A DNA stretch of 64,000 nucleotides from Winogradskyella helgolandensis. GTDB taxonomy: Bacteria > Bacteroidota > Bacteroidia > Flavobacteriales > Flavobacteriaceae. A program made the translations under genes and the position numbers. Of the stretch, positions 45,667 through 55,589 are shown in pieces. The stretch's first letter is position 1. Every line of letters begins with the position of its first letter. Location of the stretch: positions 1,933,001-1,997,000 of the forward strand of contig NZ_JABFHO010000001.1 of assembly GCF_013404085.1 (NCBI RefSeq), given 5' to 3'. The notes under the pieces were generated by a model. It was not told the DNA's origin. It searched no databases and saw only the letters and a list, made by a program, of their open reading frames with translations.

Positions 45667-46548
45667 ATGCATAAAGCAGGTTTTGTAAATATTATAGGTA
45701 ATCCTAATGTTGGAAAGTCCACGTTAATGAATGCGTTTATTGGTGAAAAATTATCAATAATTACATCTAAAGCGCAAACAACGAGACATCGAATTTTGGG
45801 AATCGTAAATGGTGAGGATTTTCAGGTCATTCTAAGTGATACACCTGGAATAATAAAACCAGCTTATGAACTGCAAGAATCTATGATGGATTTTGTAAAG
45901 TCGGCTTTTGATGATGCCGATGTTCTAATTTACATGGTAGAAATAGGAGAAAAAGAGCTTAAAGATGAAGCCTTCTTTAATAAGATTACCAATTCAAAAA
46001 TTCCTGTTTTATTATTGTTGAATAAAATTGATACATCCAATCAAGAACAACTTGAAGAACAATCAGAATTATGGCAAAGTAAAGTCCCAAATGCTGAGTT
46101 TTTCCCAATTTCAGCAACTGAAGGATTTAATGTTCAAAATGTATTTGATAGAATTATTGAATTATTACCAGAGTCACCTGCATTTTATCCAAAAGATCAA
46201 TTAACAGATAAGCCAGAACGGTTTTTTGTAAACGAAGCGATTAGAGAAAAAATCTTAATACATTACAAAAAAGAAATTCCGTATGCCGTAGAAGTGGATA
46301 CTGAAGAGTTTTTTGAAGAAGAAAATATCATTAGAATGCGTTCTGTGATAATGGTGGAGCGTGAAACTCAAAAAGGGATTATCATTGGTCATAAAGGTTC
46401 TGCTTTAAAACGTGTTGGAGTAGAAGCGCGTAAGGATTTAGAAAAATTCTTTGGTAAGCAAGTTCATTTAGAACTGTATGTAAAGGTGAATAAAAACTGG
46501 AGGAGTAATCAAAATCAATTGAAGCGTTTTGGATATAATCAGCGATAA
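45667..46548 (+). CDS. era: GTPase Era
   Basis: Era binds 16S rRNA and assists 30S maturation. G1 GNPNVGKS is at 11-18, switch region 'SKAQTTRHRI', 'DTPGI', and 'LNKID' follow. The C-terminal KH domain ('RETQKGIIIGHKGSALKRVGVEARKDLEKFFG') lies at about 235-270. Length 293 is normal. Its last 10 bases overlap the end of the convergent membrane protein gene. Confidence 0.97.
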   Translation: MHKAGFVNIIGNPNVGKSTLMNAFIGEKLSIITSKAQTTRHRILGIVNGEDFQVILSDTPGIIKPAYELQESMMDFVKSAFDDADVLIYMVEIGEKELKDEAFFNKITNSKIPVLLLLNKIDTSNQEQLEEQSELWQSKVPNAEFFPISATEGFNVQNVFDRIIELLPESPAFYPKDQLTDKPERFFVNEAIREKILIHYKKEIPYAVEVDTEEFFEEENIIRMRSVIMVERETQKGIIIGHKGSALKRVGVEARKDLEKFFGKQVHLELYVKVNKNWRSNQNQLKRFGYNQR

Positions 46549-47039
46549 ACTTTAAGGGTTTCTTTCATAAAGCCATGAAGTTTGTGCATTTCGGACATAC
46601 CTTTTGAGCGTCCAATTCTTCCAGCAAAGTACAATACAAACCAAAGTATGATCATAAATAATGATAGGCATAATTGTATGGCATAAGAATTACCTAAAGT
46701 GATATTAGTATAAGCCCAAATTCCAAAGCCAAAAAATAAACCAGCAACAATAAAGTGTAAAAACATAAATAACGTCCAAACGGTTGGGTTTGGTCCAAAT
46801 AAGCCATGTACAGTAGCTTTATCTTTATCGGTTTGATTAATCTCTAAGTGTAATTGAGGGGACCAAAAGTGCTGATCTTTTTTAGGGATTTTTATAAAAA
46901 CATGATCGTCAATCCTAGAAATAATAAATTCTGTTTGGGTAGATTTTGTTTGTTCAAAATCTTCTAACAATTTGTTGTTAGTCGCATTGACTTCAAACTT
47001 GAAGCGCGGTCTTAAAACTATTTCATTAGACAGTTCCAT
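46539..47039 (-). CDS. Small membrane protein of unknown function
   Basis: The 166-residue protein has a soluble N-terminal half ('LRPRFKFEVNATNNKLLEDFEQTK', 'FWSPQLHLEI'), two hydrophobic helices (about 88-110 and 121-142) and a basic C-terminal tail. I do not recognise a characterised domain; relatives are sometimes annotated GTP-binding without any G motif, and none is present here. It follows the OmpA-family gene on the same strand after 23 bp, so it may be the last gene of the SprB-like operon, and overlaps era tail to tail by 10 bp. Confidence 0.75.
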   Translation of the reverse strand: MELSNEIVLRPRFKFEVNATNNKLLEDFEQTKSTQTEFIISRIDDHVFIKIPKKDQHFWSPQLHLEINQTDKDKATVHGLFGPNPTVWTLFMFLHFIVAGLFFGFGIWAYTNITLGNSYAIQLCLSLFMIILWFVLYFAGRIGRSKGMSEMHKLHGFMKETLKVYR

Positions 47040-47062
47040 ATTTTAAAAAGAGAGATCCGTTT

Positions 47063-48949
47063 CTAACGTAATATTAGGAACTCACAACGTCTATTAATTG
47101 AGTATTCAGTTTCTGTACAGTTATCACCACAAGGAACTAAAGGTTTCGTTTCACCATAACCTTTAGAGGTTAGACGCGCTCTAGGAATATCATTTTCTAC
47201 TAGATATTCTAAAGTAGCACGTGCTCTTTTTTCTGAAAGATCCATGTTAAATTCATAACTCGCTCTAGAATCGGTATGGGCTCCTAACTGGATTTCCATC
47301 CTTGGATACTTTTTAAGTAACGCTACTAAAACGTCTAGAGTTCGGGCAGCTTGTGGTTTTATATCCCATTTAGCAAAATCGAAATATATGTTCTCTAGTT
47401 CGATATATGTGTTTCCTTCATCATCATCAGTAACAATTTCTTCTGCATCTTTATAAGATTCAATTTCTAACTCAATATTGAACTCAATATTACCTTTATC
47501 GTTAGTGTCAAAAAATTCGACTTGAGGAATGTATTTTGGTTGAAATCCTTCTACAGAATATTTTTGACTTGGCTGTGTTGGTAGTTTATAGCGTCCATCT
47601 TCGCCTACTAATTGTTCGGCAATAACATTGCCATCTTTATCAAATAAAGTCACTGTGGTATTCGGTAATATTTCACCTGTGACTTTGTCTGTAACTAAAC
47701 CTTCAATGAAATAAGTTCTGTCGTTTTCAATACGTTTAAACGTATAAATATTATCTAAACCAGATCTGTTAGATGATATATATCCTGTATTTATTGAATC
47801 TACAACCACGAATGCGAAATCATCTTTTTCGCTGTTTATAGTCTCGCCTAAATTGAGCGCTTCCAAGAATTCATTATTACTTGCACTACTTGCAAAGAGG
47901 TCTAAACCTCCAAAGCCATGTTTACCATTTGAAGAAAAATAAAGTGTACTGTCTTTAGCTATAAAAGGAAATTGTTCCCTGCGAATAGTGTTGATGTTTT
48001 CTCCTAGGTTGATAGGTGTACCGAACGAATTATCTGCATAAACATCTACATAGAAAATATCAAATGATCCTAAAGTATTAGGCATATCACTCGAAAAATA
48101 GAGTCGAGTTTCATCACTGTTTAGCGAAGGATGCATTGTAGAATAGGTTTCACTAGCGAAAGAAACAGGTTCAATATTCTTCCATTCATCTTTAACACGT
48201 TCTGCTTTGAAAATACTAACAACCGCAATTTTTGTGGAATCTAAATCAATGCGTTTTTTGAGATTTCTAGAAAAATACATGGTTTTACCATCTTTCGTAA
48301 ACACGGCATTACTTTCATGTTGTTTTACAGCGTTAATCTCATCGTTAAGTGGTTGAATACTATCTAAAGTAATGTCATCACCTTTTGTTGATACCACTCC
48401 TTCGTATAAATCTAAATAGGGCTTACCATTCCAATTATAATTTGGGTTTTCTATATTTTTAGTAGAAGCAAAAACAATTTTATCGTCATAAAGACCAACG
48501 CCAAAACTAGAACCACCAACATCCTCTGTAAGATTTTTTAATTCATACTTATAAGGTACGATACGTTTTAGTAACTCCTTTAATTCAGGTGTGTTGATAG
48601 TATCCTTTAGATGGCGTGTTGAAATTTCATCAGCTTTTTCATAATTTTTGGTACCTTTTAATACTTGAAAATATTTAAAATAGAAATCTTCGCTTAGGTC
48701 AGTGCTAATTTTTAAATCATACACTTGTTTATAGGCTTTATAAGCGTTATCAAATTCAGAGTTATAATAATAGCAATCGCCTAGTTTTTCTAAATTACTA
48801 GCTGTTTTAGGAAGACTAGAAAATATCTCTGCAGCTTCAACATAAGCTCTATTTTCGTAAAGAATATTGGCTTTACTTGCAGATTGAGAGAAACATAGCA
48901 TTCCTGTTGTTAAAGCCGTAAATAGTATGTATAGTTTAAACGTTTTCAT
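47063..48949 (-). CDS. OmpA-family protein with TPR, beta-propeller and carboxypeptidase-regulatory domains (PorE-like)
   Basis: 628 residues with an N-terminal signal. The order is TPR-like helices (~25-150, 'ENRAYVEAAEIFSSLPK', 'FDNAYKAYKQVYDL'), WD40/PD40 propeller blades (~160-400: 'GKTMYFSRN', 'ETRLYFSSDMPNTLGSFDIFYVD', 'STLYFSSNGKHGFGGLDLF', 'TGYISSNRSGLDNIY'), a carboxypeptidase-regulatory-like fold (~412-475) and an OmpA peptidoglycan-binding domain (~516-628, 'IYFDFAKWDIKPQAARTLDVL', 'LGAHTDSRA', 'LSEKRARATLEYL'). This is the architecture of PorE, which links T9SS PorP-type proteins to peptidoglycan. Here it follows the PorP/SprF gene by 10 bp, supporting that role. PorE itself is not proven; several paralogues usually exist. 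Confidence 0.87.
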   Translation of the reverse strand: MKTFKLYILFTALTTGMLCFSQSASKANILYENRAYVEAAEIFSSLPKTASNLEKLGDCYYYNSEFDNAYKAYKQVYDLKISTDLSEDFYFKYFQVLKGTKNYEKADEISTRHLKDTINTPELKELLKRIVPYKYELKNLTEDVGGSSFGVGLYDDKIVFASTKNIENPNYNWNGKPYLDLYEGVVSTKGDDITLDSIQPLNDEINAVKQHESNAVFTKDGKTMYFSRNLKKRIDLDSTKIAVVSIFKAERVKDEWKNIEPVSFASETYSTMHPSLNSDETRLYFSSDMPNTLGSFDIFYVDVYADNSFGTPINLGENINTIRREQFPFIAKDSTLYFSSNGKHGFGGLDLFASSASNNEFLEALNLGETINSEKDDFAFVVVDSINTGYISSNRSGLDNIYTFKRIENDRTYFIEGLVTDKVTGEILPNTTVTLFDKDGNVIAEQLVGEDGRYKLPTQPSQKYSVEGFQPKYIPQVEFFDTNDKGNIEFNIELEIESYKDAEEIVTDDDEGNTYIELENIYFDFAKWDIKPQAARTLDVLVALLKKYPRMEIQLGAHTDSRASYEFNMDLSEKRARATLEYLVENDIPRARLTSKGYGETKPLVPCGDNCTETEYSINRRCEFLILR

Positions 48950-48959
48950 GTGTCTTCAA

Positions 48960-49898
48960 TTAGAAAAATCTAGGGGATTTATCGTAGCCTTTTCCAAGAT
49001 TACCAATGTTAAACAATAAAAGTAATTCGTGCGAACCGGAATTAAATCGACCTAAGTTAGAGAGCGTATGATCGTAAGCATAACCAATCCGAACTGCTGG
49101 TGACATAGTAAAATTAAGCATACCAGTTACTGAATCGTCGTAACGATACCCTAATCCGAATTCTACTTTGTCATATATTAACACATTTGCAGTTACATCT
49201 ACCGATAGTGGCGCACTGTTAACATGCTTAGCCATAAATGCTGGTTTGAATTTAAAATTATCGCCAAAATTAAAGACATAGCCACCTGTAAAAAACAAAT
49301 GCATGTTTTCTGATGCGTCGGAAACCACTCCACTATCATCTTGAAGGTGTTTTGTTTGTAATAAATTAGGAGCTGATAATCCTAAGTAATAATTTTCTGA
49401 AAAATAGTATAAACCGGCTCCCACATTAGGAAAGGTTCTATTGATGTTTTCTGCAAAAGCAGGATCTGGTAATGGATCTGAATATACAAAGCCGTCAAAG
49501 TTAGTACTGTAAAATGTGGCTCCAGCTTTAATTCCAAAAGATAATTTTGAATTTTTTCCAACCGGAAGAACATAAGCAATATCGGCAAAAGCACCAGTTT
49601 GTTTTACAACATCACCAATTTCATCATGTACAAAAGAAATACCTCCTTCTAAACGATCTGTGATTTTAGAGTGTACAAATAGAGAGCCTGTGGTGGGACC
49701 TCCAATAGATCTTGCCCATTGAGATCTATAAAGTAAACCGATATTCATTGTAGTCTCATCATCCGTTGCGTACGCAGGATTTATGACACTCATATTATAC
49801 ATATATTGCGTGAATTGAGGATCTTGTTGCGCATGTGATGAGAACCCTAAGAATAGAGTTATAATCGCAATACTATATGTTGTTAATTTACTTATCAT
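48960..49898 (-). CDS. PorP/SprF-family type IX secretion outer membrane protein
   Basis: The 312-residue protein has a signal peptide (ends HAQ) followed by the family opening 'QDPQFTQYMYNMSVINPAYA' and a beta-barrel with strands such as 'GLLYRSQWARSIGGPTTGSLFVHSKI', 'GISFVHDEIGDV', 'GIKAGATFYSTNF' and 'FELLLLFNIG'-like ending (HELLLLFNIGNLG). In F. johnsoniae, SprF is needed for secretion of the type B substrate SprB encoded next to it. Here the 1891-residue type B protein lies 15 bp upstream, so this is probably its dedicated partner at the outer membrane. Confidence 0.93.
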   Translation of the reverse strand: MISKLTTYSIAIITLFLGFSSHAQQDPQFTQYMYNMSVINPAYATDDETTMNIGLLYRSQWARSIGGPTTGSLFVHSKITDRLEGGISFVHDEIGDVVKQTGAFADIAYVLPVGKNSKLSFGIKAGATFYSTNFDGFVYSDPLPDPAFAENINRTFPNVGAGLYYFSENYYLGLSAPNLLQTKHLQDDSGVVSDASENMHLFFTGGYVFNFGDNFKFKPAFMAKHVNSAPLSVDVTANVLIYDKVEFGLGYRYDDSVTGMLNFTMSPAVRIGYAYDHTLSNLGRFNSGSHELLLLFNIGNLGKGYDKSPRFF

Positions 49899-49913
49899 TT
49901 TAATATGTCATAA

Positions 49914-52900
49914 TTATCTATTCAGATAAACTCTGCCTTGTTGTGGTTCGCGTTGACCATCATTAAACTCTATAATATAAAAATAGACACCAGCAGGAAG
50001 TACAGTATTACTGTTTTTGGATGTTCCATCCCATTTAGGAGAATTAATATCTCCTTCATAAAGTATGTTGCCATATCGGTTAAATACACTTAGCTTAAAA
50101 TTAGGGTATAATATATCTAAATTGATGATATCAAAGACAGGGTTAATAGGATCTCCGTTTGGAGAGAATCCATCAGGAATTAAAAGTTCTCCTACACAAG
50201 AAATAAAGCTTATTGTAACTTCTAATCGTACATTACTTTCACAGCCATAATCAGAGGTCAAGGTTCCATAATAAATAACTCCTTCTTGTAAAGCTTCAGA
50301 CTCATTATAAGCAATACCATCAACAGGTTGATCATACCAAATAACAATACCATCATTAATTATATTATTAGATAGATCTGCAATAGTAGGGTTGTCTTCT
50401 GAACAAAATTCAGCACCATTATCAATAAGCTCTGGAGCAGGTAATTCTTCAACTAATATTTTTACTGATTCAATAGCGTTCGTGATAGCGCTACAATTTT
50501 GGCCTAAAACAAATAACTGGGTAAGCGTAACAAGTGTTAAGCCAGAATTTGGTAATAATTCTTGTGGAATTATAAATGTAGCATTTCCATCTGTTATAGT
50601 AATCGCTATGGTATTAACTGAATTGTTAGCTTCTGTAAGTGAATATACTATAGAATATTCTCCATCAGGTAATTGATTGGCTCCTGTAATATCAATAAAA
50701 GCATCCTCTAAACCGACACATATAATATTATTTTCAATAGACATTGTTAAACCGGTAAGATCAGGTAGATCAATAATGGTAACGGTTACAGTAGCAGAGT
50801 TAGTAATACCACACTCAGTTGAAGTTACTGAATAAGTGTAAATACCAGCTGCATCTATAGTTGGATCAAAAAGGCCAGTTCCACTTGTGAGCGCAGGTGA
50901 CCATGTGCCTCCAGTATCTGGCAATCCTCCAAGATTGTCAAAAAGATCTACAGAATCTGTTTGATCTATACATAAATTAAGAATTTCGTCGCTACCTGGA
51001 TTTGGCTCTGGTAAAATTGTAACGGTAATAGTAGCAGTTGATTCAGGACAAGACGATGTACTATCTGAAACGGTATAAGTATAATCACCAGCAGCATCAA
51101 CGCTAGGGTCAAATTCTCCTGTTCCACTAGTTAATGCCGGCGACCATGTTCCATTAGTTTGTGGAGTACCTCCTAAGCTGTCAAATAAATTTGCAATGGT
51201 CGCATTACTACAGAACTCAATAGCTCCATCAGTTCCTGCATCATTTGCAGTTGAAATTGTAACGGTTACGGTTGCAGAGCTTGTTCCACATGTATTCGTT
51301 ACAGTATAGGTGTACATACCAGCAGTATCGATAGTAAAATCAAACATTCCTGTTCCACTTGCGAGTGCAGGAGACCAAGTTCCACCAGTATCAGGTGATC
51401 CACTTAAGCCACCTATTAAATTAACTAAACTTGAATCATTTGTACATAAATCTAAAGTACCATCACTGCCTGCATTTGGTGTTTGTAAAATTGAAACCTC
51501 AACGGTCGCGGTGGCGTCAGGACACGCAGCACTAGCACTAGACATCGTATACGTATAAGTGCCGGCAGCATCAAGGCTAGGATCAAACTCACCTGTTCCA
51601 CTAGTAAGTGCGGGTGACCACGTTCCTCCGACATCAGGTGTACCTCCTAAACTATTAAATAAATCTACAGTTGCATCCGAACTACAAAGGTCAATTGTGC
51701 CATCGGTTCCAGCATCATTTGTATCTGAAAAAGAAACAGCAATGGTTGCAGAACTTGTACCACAAGAATTACTTACTGTATAGGTATAACTGCCTTCAGG
51801 ATCAATATTAGGATCAAAAATTCCACTTCCGCTATCTAATGCCGGAGTCCATGTACCTCCTGTATCAGCTGCACCAGCTAAACTGTCAAATAAGTCAACT
51901 GTATTCGTTGAATCGCATAAATTAAGTGTACCATCATTTCCTGCGTTTGGTCCTTGTAAAACGGTAACTTCTACTATAGCTATTGCATCCGGACAAGCAG
52001 GAGTCACACTTGTAATCGTATATGTATATGAGCCGGCAGCATCAAGGCTAGGGTTAAATAGTCCTGATCCACTAGTTAAAGCTGGTGACCAAGTTCCACC
52101 GATATCAGGTGTACCACCTAAGCTATCAAATAAATCTACCTCAGCATCAGTACTACACAAATCAATTGCACCATCAGTTCCTGCGTCATTGGTGTCTGAA
52201 AAAGAAACGTCAACGGTTGCAGAACTCGTACCACAAGAATTGGTTAGTGTATAGGTGTAAATGCCTTCAGCATCTGTATTAGGGTCTAATATTCCTGTAC
52301 CACTGTTTGGGGTAGGTGACCATGTTCCTCCTGATTCAGGATTACCGCCTAAACCATCTAATAAATTAACTGTATTATTAGAATCACATAAATTAAGTGT
52401 CCCATCATTTCCTGCATTTGGTCCTTGTAAAACGGTAACTTCAACCGTAGCTGTAGCATCCGGACAAGCAGGAGTTACACTAGAGATTGTATATGTATAT
52501 GAACCCGCAGCATCAAGGCTAGGATTAAATAGTCCTGATCCACTGGTTAAAGCGGGTGACCACGTTCCTCCGACATCAGGAGTACCGCCTAAACTATCAA
52601 ATAAATTTACCTCAGCATCAGTACTACACAAATCAATTGCACCATCAGTTCCTGCGTCATTGGTGTCTGAAAAAGAAACATCAACGGTTGCAGAACTCGT
52701 ACCACAAGAATTGGTTAGTGTATAGGTGTAAATACCTTCAGCATCTGTATTAGGGTCAAAAATTCCCGTACCGCTATTTAATGTTGGTGACCACGTACCT
52801 CCAGCTTCAGGTGCTCCCGCTAAACCTTCCAGTAAATTGATTGTATTCGTCGAATTACATAAGTTTAATGTGCCATCATTTCCAGCATTCGGTTCATCTA

Positions 52901-55589
52901 AAATTGAAACAATAACTGTAGCAGTGTCATCAGGACAAAGGGTTGCACTATTTAAAACCGTGTACGTGTACGTGTTCGCTGAATCTAAAGTTGGATCAAA
53001 AATTCCTGTTCCACTTGAGAGTGCAGGTGACCAGGTTCCTCCAGTGTCTGGCGAATCTCCAAGACTATCAAATAAATCTATGGTTGTTGTGTCTGTACTA
53101 CAAAATTCAACACTTCCATTTGTTCCAGCATAATTAGCATCAATTGAAGTCACTGATACCTCAGCAGAAACGTCACCACATATAGAATTTATTGTATACG
53201 TGTAAATGCCATCAGCATCTAAGTTAGGGTTAAAAACTCCTGTTCCACTTGAAAGTGTAGGAGACCAAGTTCCACCTGACTGCGGAATTCCATTTAAACT
53301 GTCAAATAAATCGTATGTATTTGAGATATTACATATAAGCAACGTTCCATCACTACCAGCGTCTGGAGACTGCTCTACCGTAACGACTACGATTGCCGAA
53401 TCGTCTAAACACGGTTCTGATCCGGTGGTTGTATAGGTGTAAGTTCCTCCAGTATCAATATTAGGATCAAACATTCCGGTTCCACTAGTAAGTGGTGGAG
53501 ACCAAGTTCCTCCTGCATCTGGTATACCTCCGAGACTGTCAAAAAGATCTATTGTGCCGTCATTGGTACAAATAGTAACAGCTCCATCTTGTCCTGCATC
53601 TAGGAAAGGGGTAACAGTTATTGTGACTGTAGCCATAGCATCAGCACAAGGTGAGCTGCCTGCTACGGTATATGTATAAGAAGTATTAGTATCAATTAAT
53701 GGATCATACATTCCGGTTCCACTAGTAAGCGATGGTGACCAAGTTCCTCCAATTTCGGGAGAGCCTTCGAGATAATCAAATAAATCAAAAGAACCATTAT
53801 TGCTACATATGTCAATTGTGGCATCTAAGCCAGCATCTGGTTCTTGTATAATAATAACGTCTACAGTGGCTGAAGCATCAGGACACGGTGCAATTCCAGG
53901 AACGGTGTATGTATAAGTGCCAGCAGCATCAATAGAAGGATCAAAAAGACCTGTCCCACTATTTAATTCAGGAAGCCATGTACCTCCAGTTTCAGCAGCA
54001 CCTCCGAGACTATCAAATAAGTTTACTGTAGTTAAATCATTACTACAAATTTCAAGTACACTGTCAGACCCTGCATTTGGCAAGGGGTTTACAGTGATTG
54101 TAACTGTTGCGGATTCATCAGGACAAGGAGTATTTCCTGTGAATTCATAAGTGTAAACACCAGAACTATCAATAGAAGGATCAAAAATTCCAGTTCCGCT
54201 ATTTAAAGCAGGTGACCAAACACCTCCAATATCTGGTACACCACCTAGGTTATCAAATAAATCAATGGTTCCGCTTGTGTTGCAAATGTCAATGCTGACA
54301 TCTTCACCGGCATACATAAAAGGAGTAACTGAAACATTTACTGTTGCTGAAACGTCTACACAAGGAAGCGTACCACTTACAGTATAGGTGTAAATGCCAT
54401 CTGTATCTAAGGCAGGATTAAATTCGCCAGTGCCACTAGTAAGGGCAGGTGACCAAACACCACCAGAGTCGGGTGTACCTCCTAAGCTTAAAAACAAATC
54501 GATGGAGTCACTATTACTACATAAGTCTAAAGTGCCATCTATACCTGCATTAGGTTCTGGTATAAAAGTTATCGTAATCGTTGCAGATTCGTCAGGACAG
54601 CTATTGTTGGAATTAACCGTGTAGGTGTAGATGCCTTCAGGATCACTATTTGAGTCAAAAATACCTGTGCCACTATTCAAAGCAGGTGACCAAGTTCCTC
54701 CAGAATCTGGGGTACCTCCAAGTTCTAAAAATAAATCAATTGTAGCATTGGTATTATCACATAGATTTATTGCATTATCTTCTCCAGCGTCTGGTGCGTT
54801 ATCTAAAACTGCTAAAACCGCCAATCTTCCAGTACTTTCACATGGAGGGTCCAAAGTTGTAGCATAGTATGTCTGTCCATTAACTAAAGGAGTTGACGGA
54901 GGTAATTCTAAAGCAGAAAATAGTGAAATATACCAATTGTTGTTGCCGCTTGCTACTAAATCACCTACGGTAGGTGTAAATTCAGGTGTGACACAAAAAT
55001 TTTGAATCATATCTCCTGTTGGAATAGGTGTAGCACCAACAAGAACTAAAACAGAGAGTCTTGATGTTCTACAACTTCCGTCTAAACTTGCTTGGTCAGC
55101 ATAGTAAATAGTATTATCAATTAAGATATCTGTATCAGTTAGAGGAGTGCCTCCAGAAGGCGATAAATACCATTGAACATCATTTCCAATGGCCACTAAA
55201 TCACTAACTGTTGCAAGTGAAGGATCATCTAAACAGATACCTTGAAAATTATCTCCAACAGGAGGTCCGTAAATTATGATATCTACTCTAGCTCTTGCGC
55301 CACAGGTTCCAGAATTGTCATCAGCATAATAATCTTGGCCATTAATTAAACTGTCAGAGTTTGAAAGCGGAACAGTTGAGGTTGGCGAATCATACCAAAC
55401 GACTCCACCGCCATTATCAATAGCTTGTAAATCGCCAACGAGAACAGATTGCACATCACAAAGCGATTGTGTGCTGTTAGTAACTGTAGGACATTGTGCA
55501 TTAACAGAAGTTAACCCACATAAAATAGAAATAAGTAGAAATGCTAATCGTATAGGATATCTTTTAAAACTGTACTTTTTGGCTTTCAT
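49914..55589 (-). CDS. Giant SprB-like repeat protein, T9SS type B
   Basis: 1891 residues. After a signal peptide (ends VNAQ), three ~80-residue Ig-like modules ('VVWYDSPTS', 'VQWYLSPSGGTPL', 'NWYISLFSALELPPSTPL') are followed by 17 tandem ~78-81-residue repeats at about 261-1606. Their consensus is PNAGxDGxxxLC, then DLFDSLGGTPDxGGTWSPAL, then SGTGxFDPxxDxxGxYTYTV, then a Cys and ATVxVTV. After two further Ig-like modules the last ~86 residues form a type B sorting domain ('PDGFSPNGDPINPVFDI', 'LSVFNRYGNILYEGD', ending 'QQGRVYLNR'). The low charge and Thr/Ser/Gly/Asp richness suit a surface filament or adhesin, like SprB in gliding. It is first in an operon with PorP/SprF- and PorE-like genes and has a good promoter at 55698-55729. 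Confidence 0.92.
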   Translation of the reverse strand: MKAKKYSFKRYPIRLAFLLISILCGLTSVNAQCPTVTNSTQSLCDVQSVLVGDLQAIDNGGGVVWYDSPTSTVPLSNSDSLINGQDYYADDNSGTCGARARVDIIIYGPPVGDNFQGICLDDPSLATVSDLVAIGNDVQWYLSPSGGTPLTDTDILIDNTIYYADQASLDGSCRTSRLSVLVLVGATPIPTGDMIQNFCVTPEFTPTVGDLVASGNNNWYISLFSALELPPSTPLVNGQTYYATTLDPPCESTGRLAVLAVLDNAPDAGEDNAINLCDNTNATIDLFLELGGTPDSGGTWSPALNSGTGIFDSNSDPEGIYTYTVNSNNSCPDESATITITFIPEPNAGIDGTLDLCSNSDSIDLFLSLGGTPDSGGVWSPALTSGTGEFNPALDTDGIYTYTVSGTLPCVDVSATVNVSVTPFMYAGEDVSIDICNTSGTIDLFDNLGGVPDIGGVWSPALNSGTGIFDPSIDSSGVYTYEFTGNTPCPDESATVTITVNPLPNAGSDSVLEICSNDLTTVNLFDSLGGAAETGGTWLPELNSGTGLFDPSIDAAGTYTYTVPGIAPCPDASATVDVIIIQEPDAGLDATIDICSNNGSFDLFDYLEGSPEIGGTWSPSLTSGTGMYDPLIDTNTSYTYTVAGSSPCADAMATVTITVTPFLDAGQDGAVTICTNDGTIDLFDSLGGIPDAGGTWSPPLTSGTGMFDPNIDTGGTYTYTTTGSEPCLDDSAIVVVTVEQSPDAGSDGTLLICNISNTYDLFDSLNGIPQSGGTWSPTLSSGTGVFNPNLDADGIYTYTINSICGDVSAEVSVTSIDANYAGTNGSVEFCSTDTTTIDLFDSLGDSPDTGGTWSPALSSGTGIFDPTLDSANTYTYTVLNSATLCPDDTATVIVSILDEPNAGNDGTLNLCNSTNTINLLEGLAGAPEAGGTWSPTLNSGTGIFDPNTDAEGIYTYTLTNSCGTSSATVDVSFSDTNDAGTDGAIDLCSTDAEVNLFDSLGGTPDVGGTWSPALTSGSGLFNPSLDAAGSYTYTISSVTPACPDATATVEVTVLQGPNAGNDGTLNLCDSNNTVNLLDGLGGNPESGGTWSPTPNSGTGILDPNTDAEGIYTYTLTNSCGTSSATVDVSFSDTNDAGTDGAIDLCSTDAEVDLFDSLGGTPDIGGTWSPALTSGSGLFNPSLDAAGSYTYTITSVTPACPDAIAIVEVTVLQGPNAGNDGTLNLCDSTNTVDLFDSLAGAADTGGTWTPALDSGSGIFDPNIDPEGSYTYTVSNSCGTSSATIAVSFSDTNDAGTDGTIDLCSSDATVDLFNSLGGTPDVGGTWSPALTSGTGEFDPSLDAAGTYTYTMSSASAACPDATATVEVSILQTPNAGSDGTLDLCTNDSSLVNLIGGLSGSPDTGGTWSPALASGTGMFDFTIDTAGMYTYTVTNTCGTSSATVTVTISTANDAGTDGAIEFCSNATIANLFDSLGGTPQTNGTWSPALTSGTGEFDPSVDAAGDYTYTVSDSTSSCPESTATITVTILPEPNPGSDEILNLCIDQTDSVDLFDNLGGLPDTGGTWSPALTSGTGLFDPTIDAAGIYTYSVTSTECGITNSATVTVTIIDLPDLTGLTMSIENNIICVGLEDAFIDITGANQLPDGEYSIVYSLTEANNSVNTIAITITDGNATFIIPQELLPNSGLTLVTLTQLFVLGQNCSAITNAIESVKILVEELPAPELIDNGAEFCSEDNPTIADLSNNIINDGIVIWYDQPVDGIAYNESEALQEGVIYYGTLTSDYGCESNVRLEVTISFISCVGELLIPDGFSPNGDPINPVFDIINLDILYPNFKLSVFNRYGNILYEGDINSPKWDGTSKNSNTVLPAGVYFYIIEFNDGQREPQQGRVYLNR
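50770..54805 (-). repeat. Seventeen tandem ~240-bp coding repeats, later ones in 471-bp pairs
   Basis: Repeats 9-16 alternate between an A form (ends SCGTSSATVDVSFSDT) and a B form (with ACPDATATVEVTVLQG), giving a 157-residue, 471-bp super-unit. Bases 52140-52286 and 52611-52757 differ at only two of 147 positions by my reading. Confidence 0.9.

Noticed and set aside
51310..54867. Several plus-strand frames of 60-150 codons with recurring PVPL and SGDHVPP motifs
   Set aside because: They repeat every ~240 bp opposite the 17-repeat array of the 1891-residue gene and have no promoter, so they are antisense shadows.
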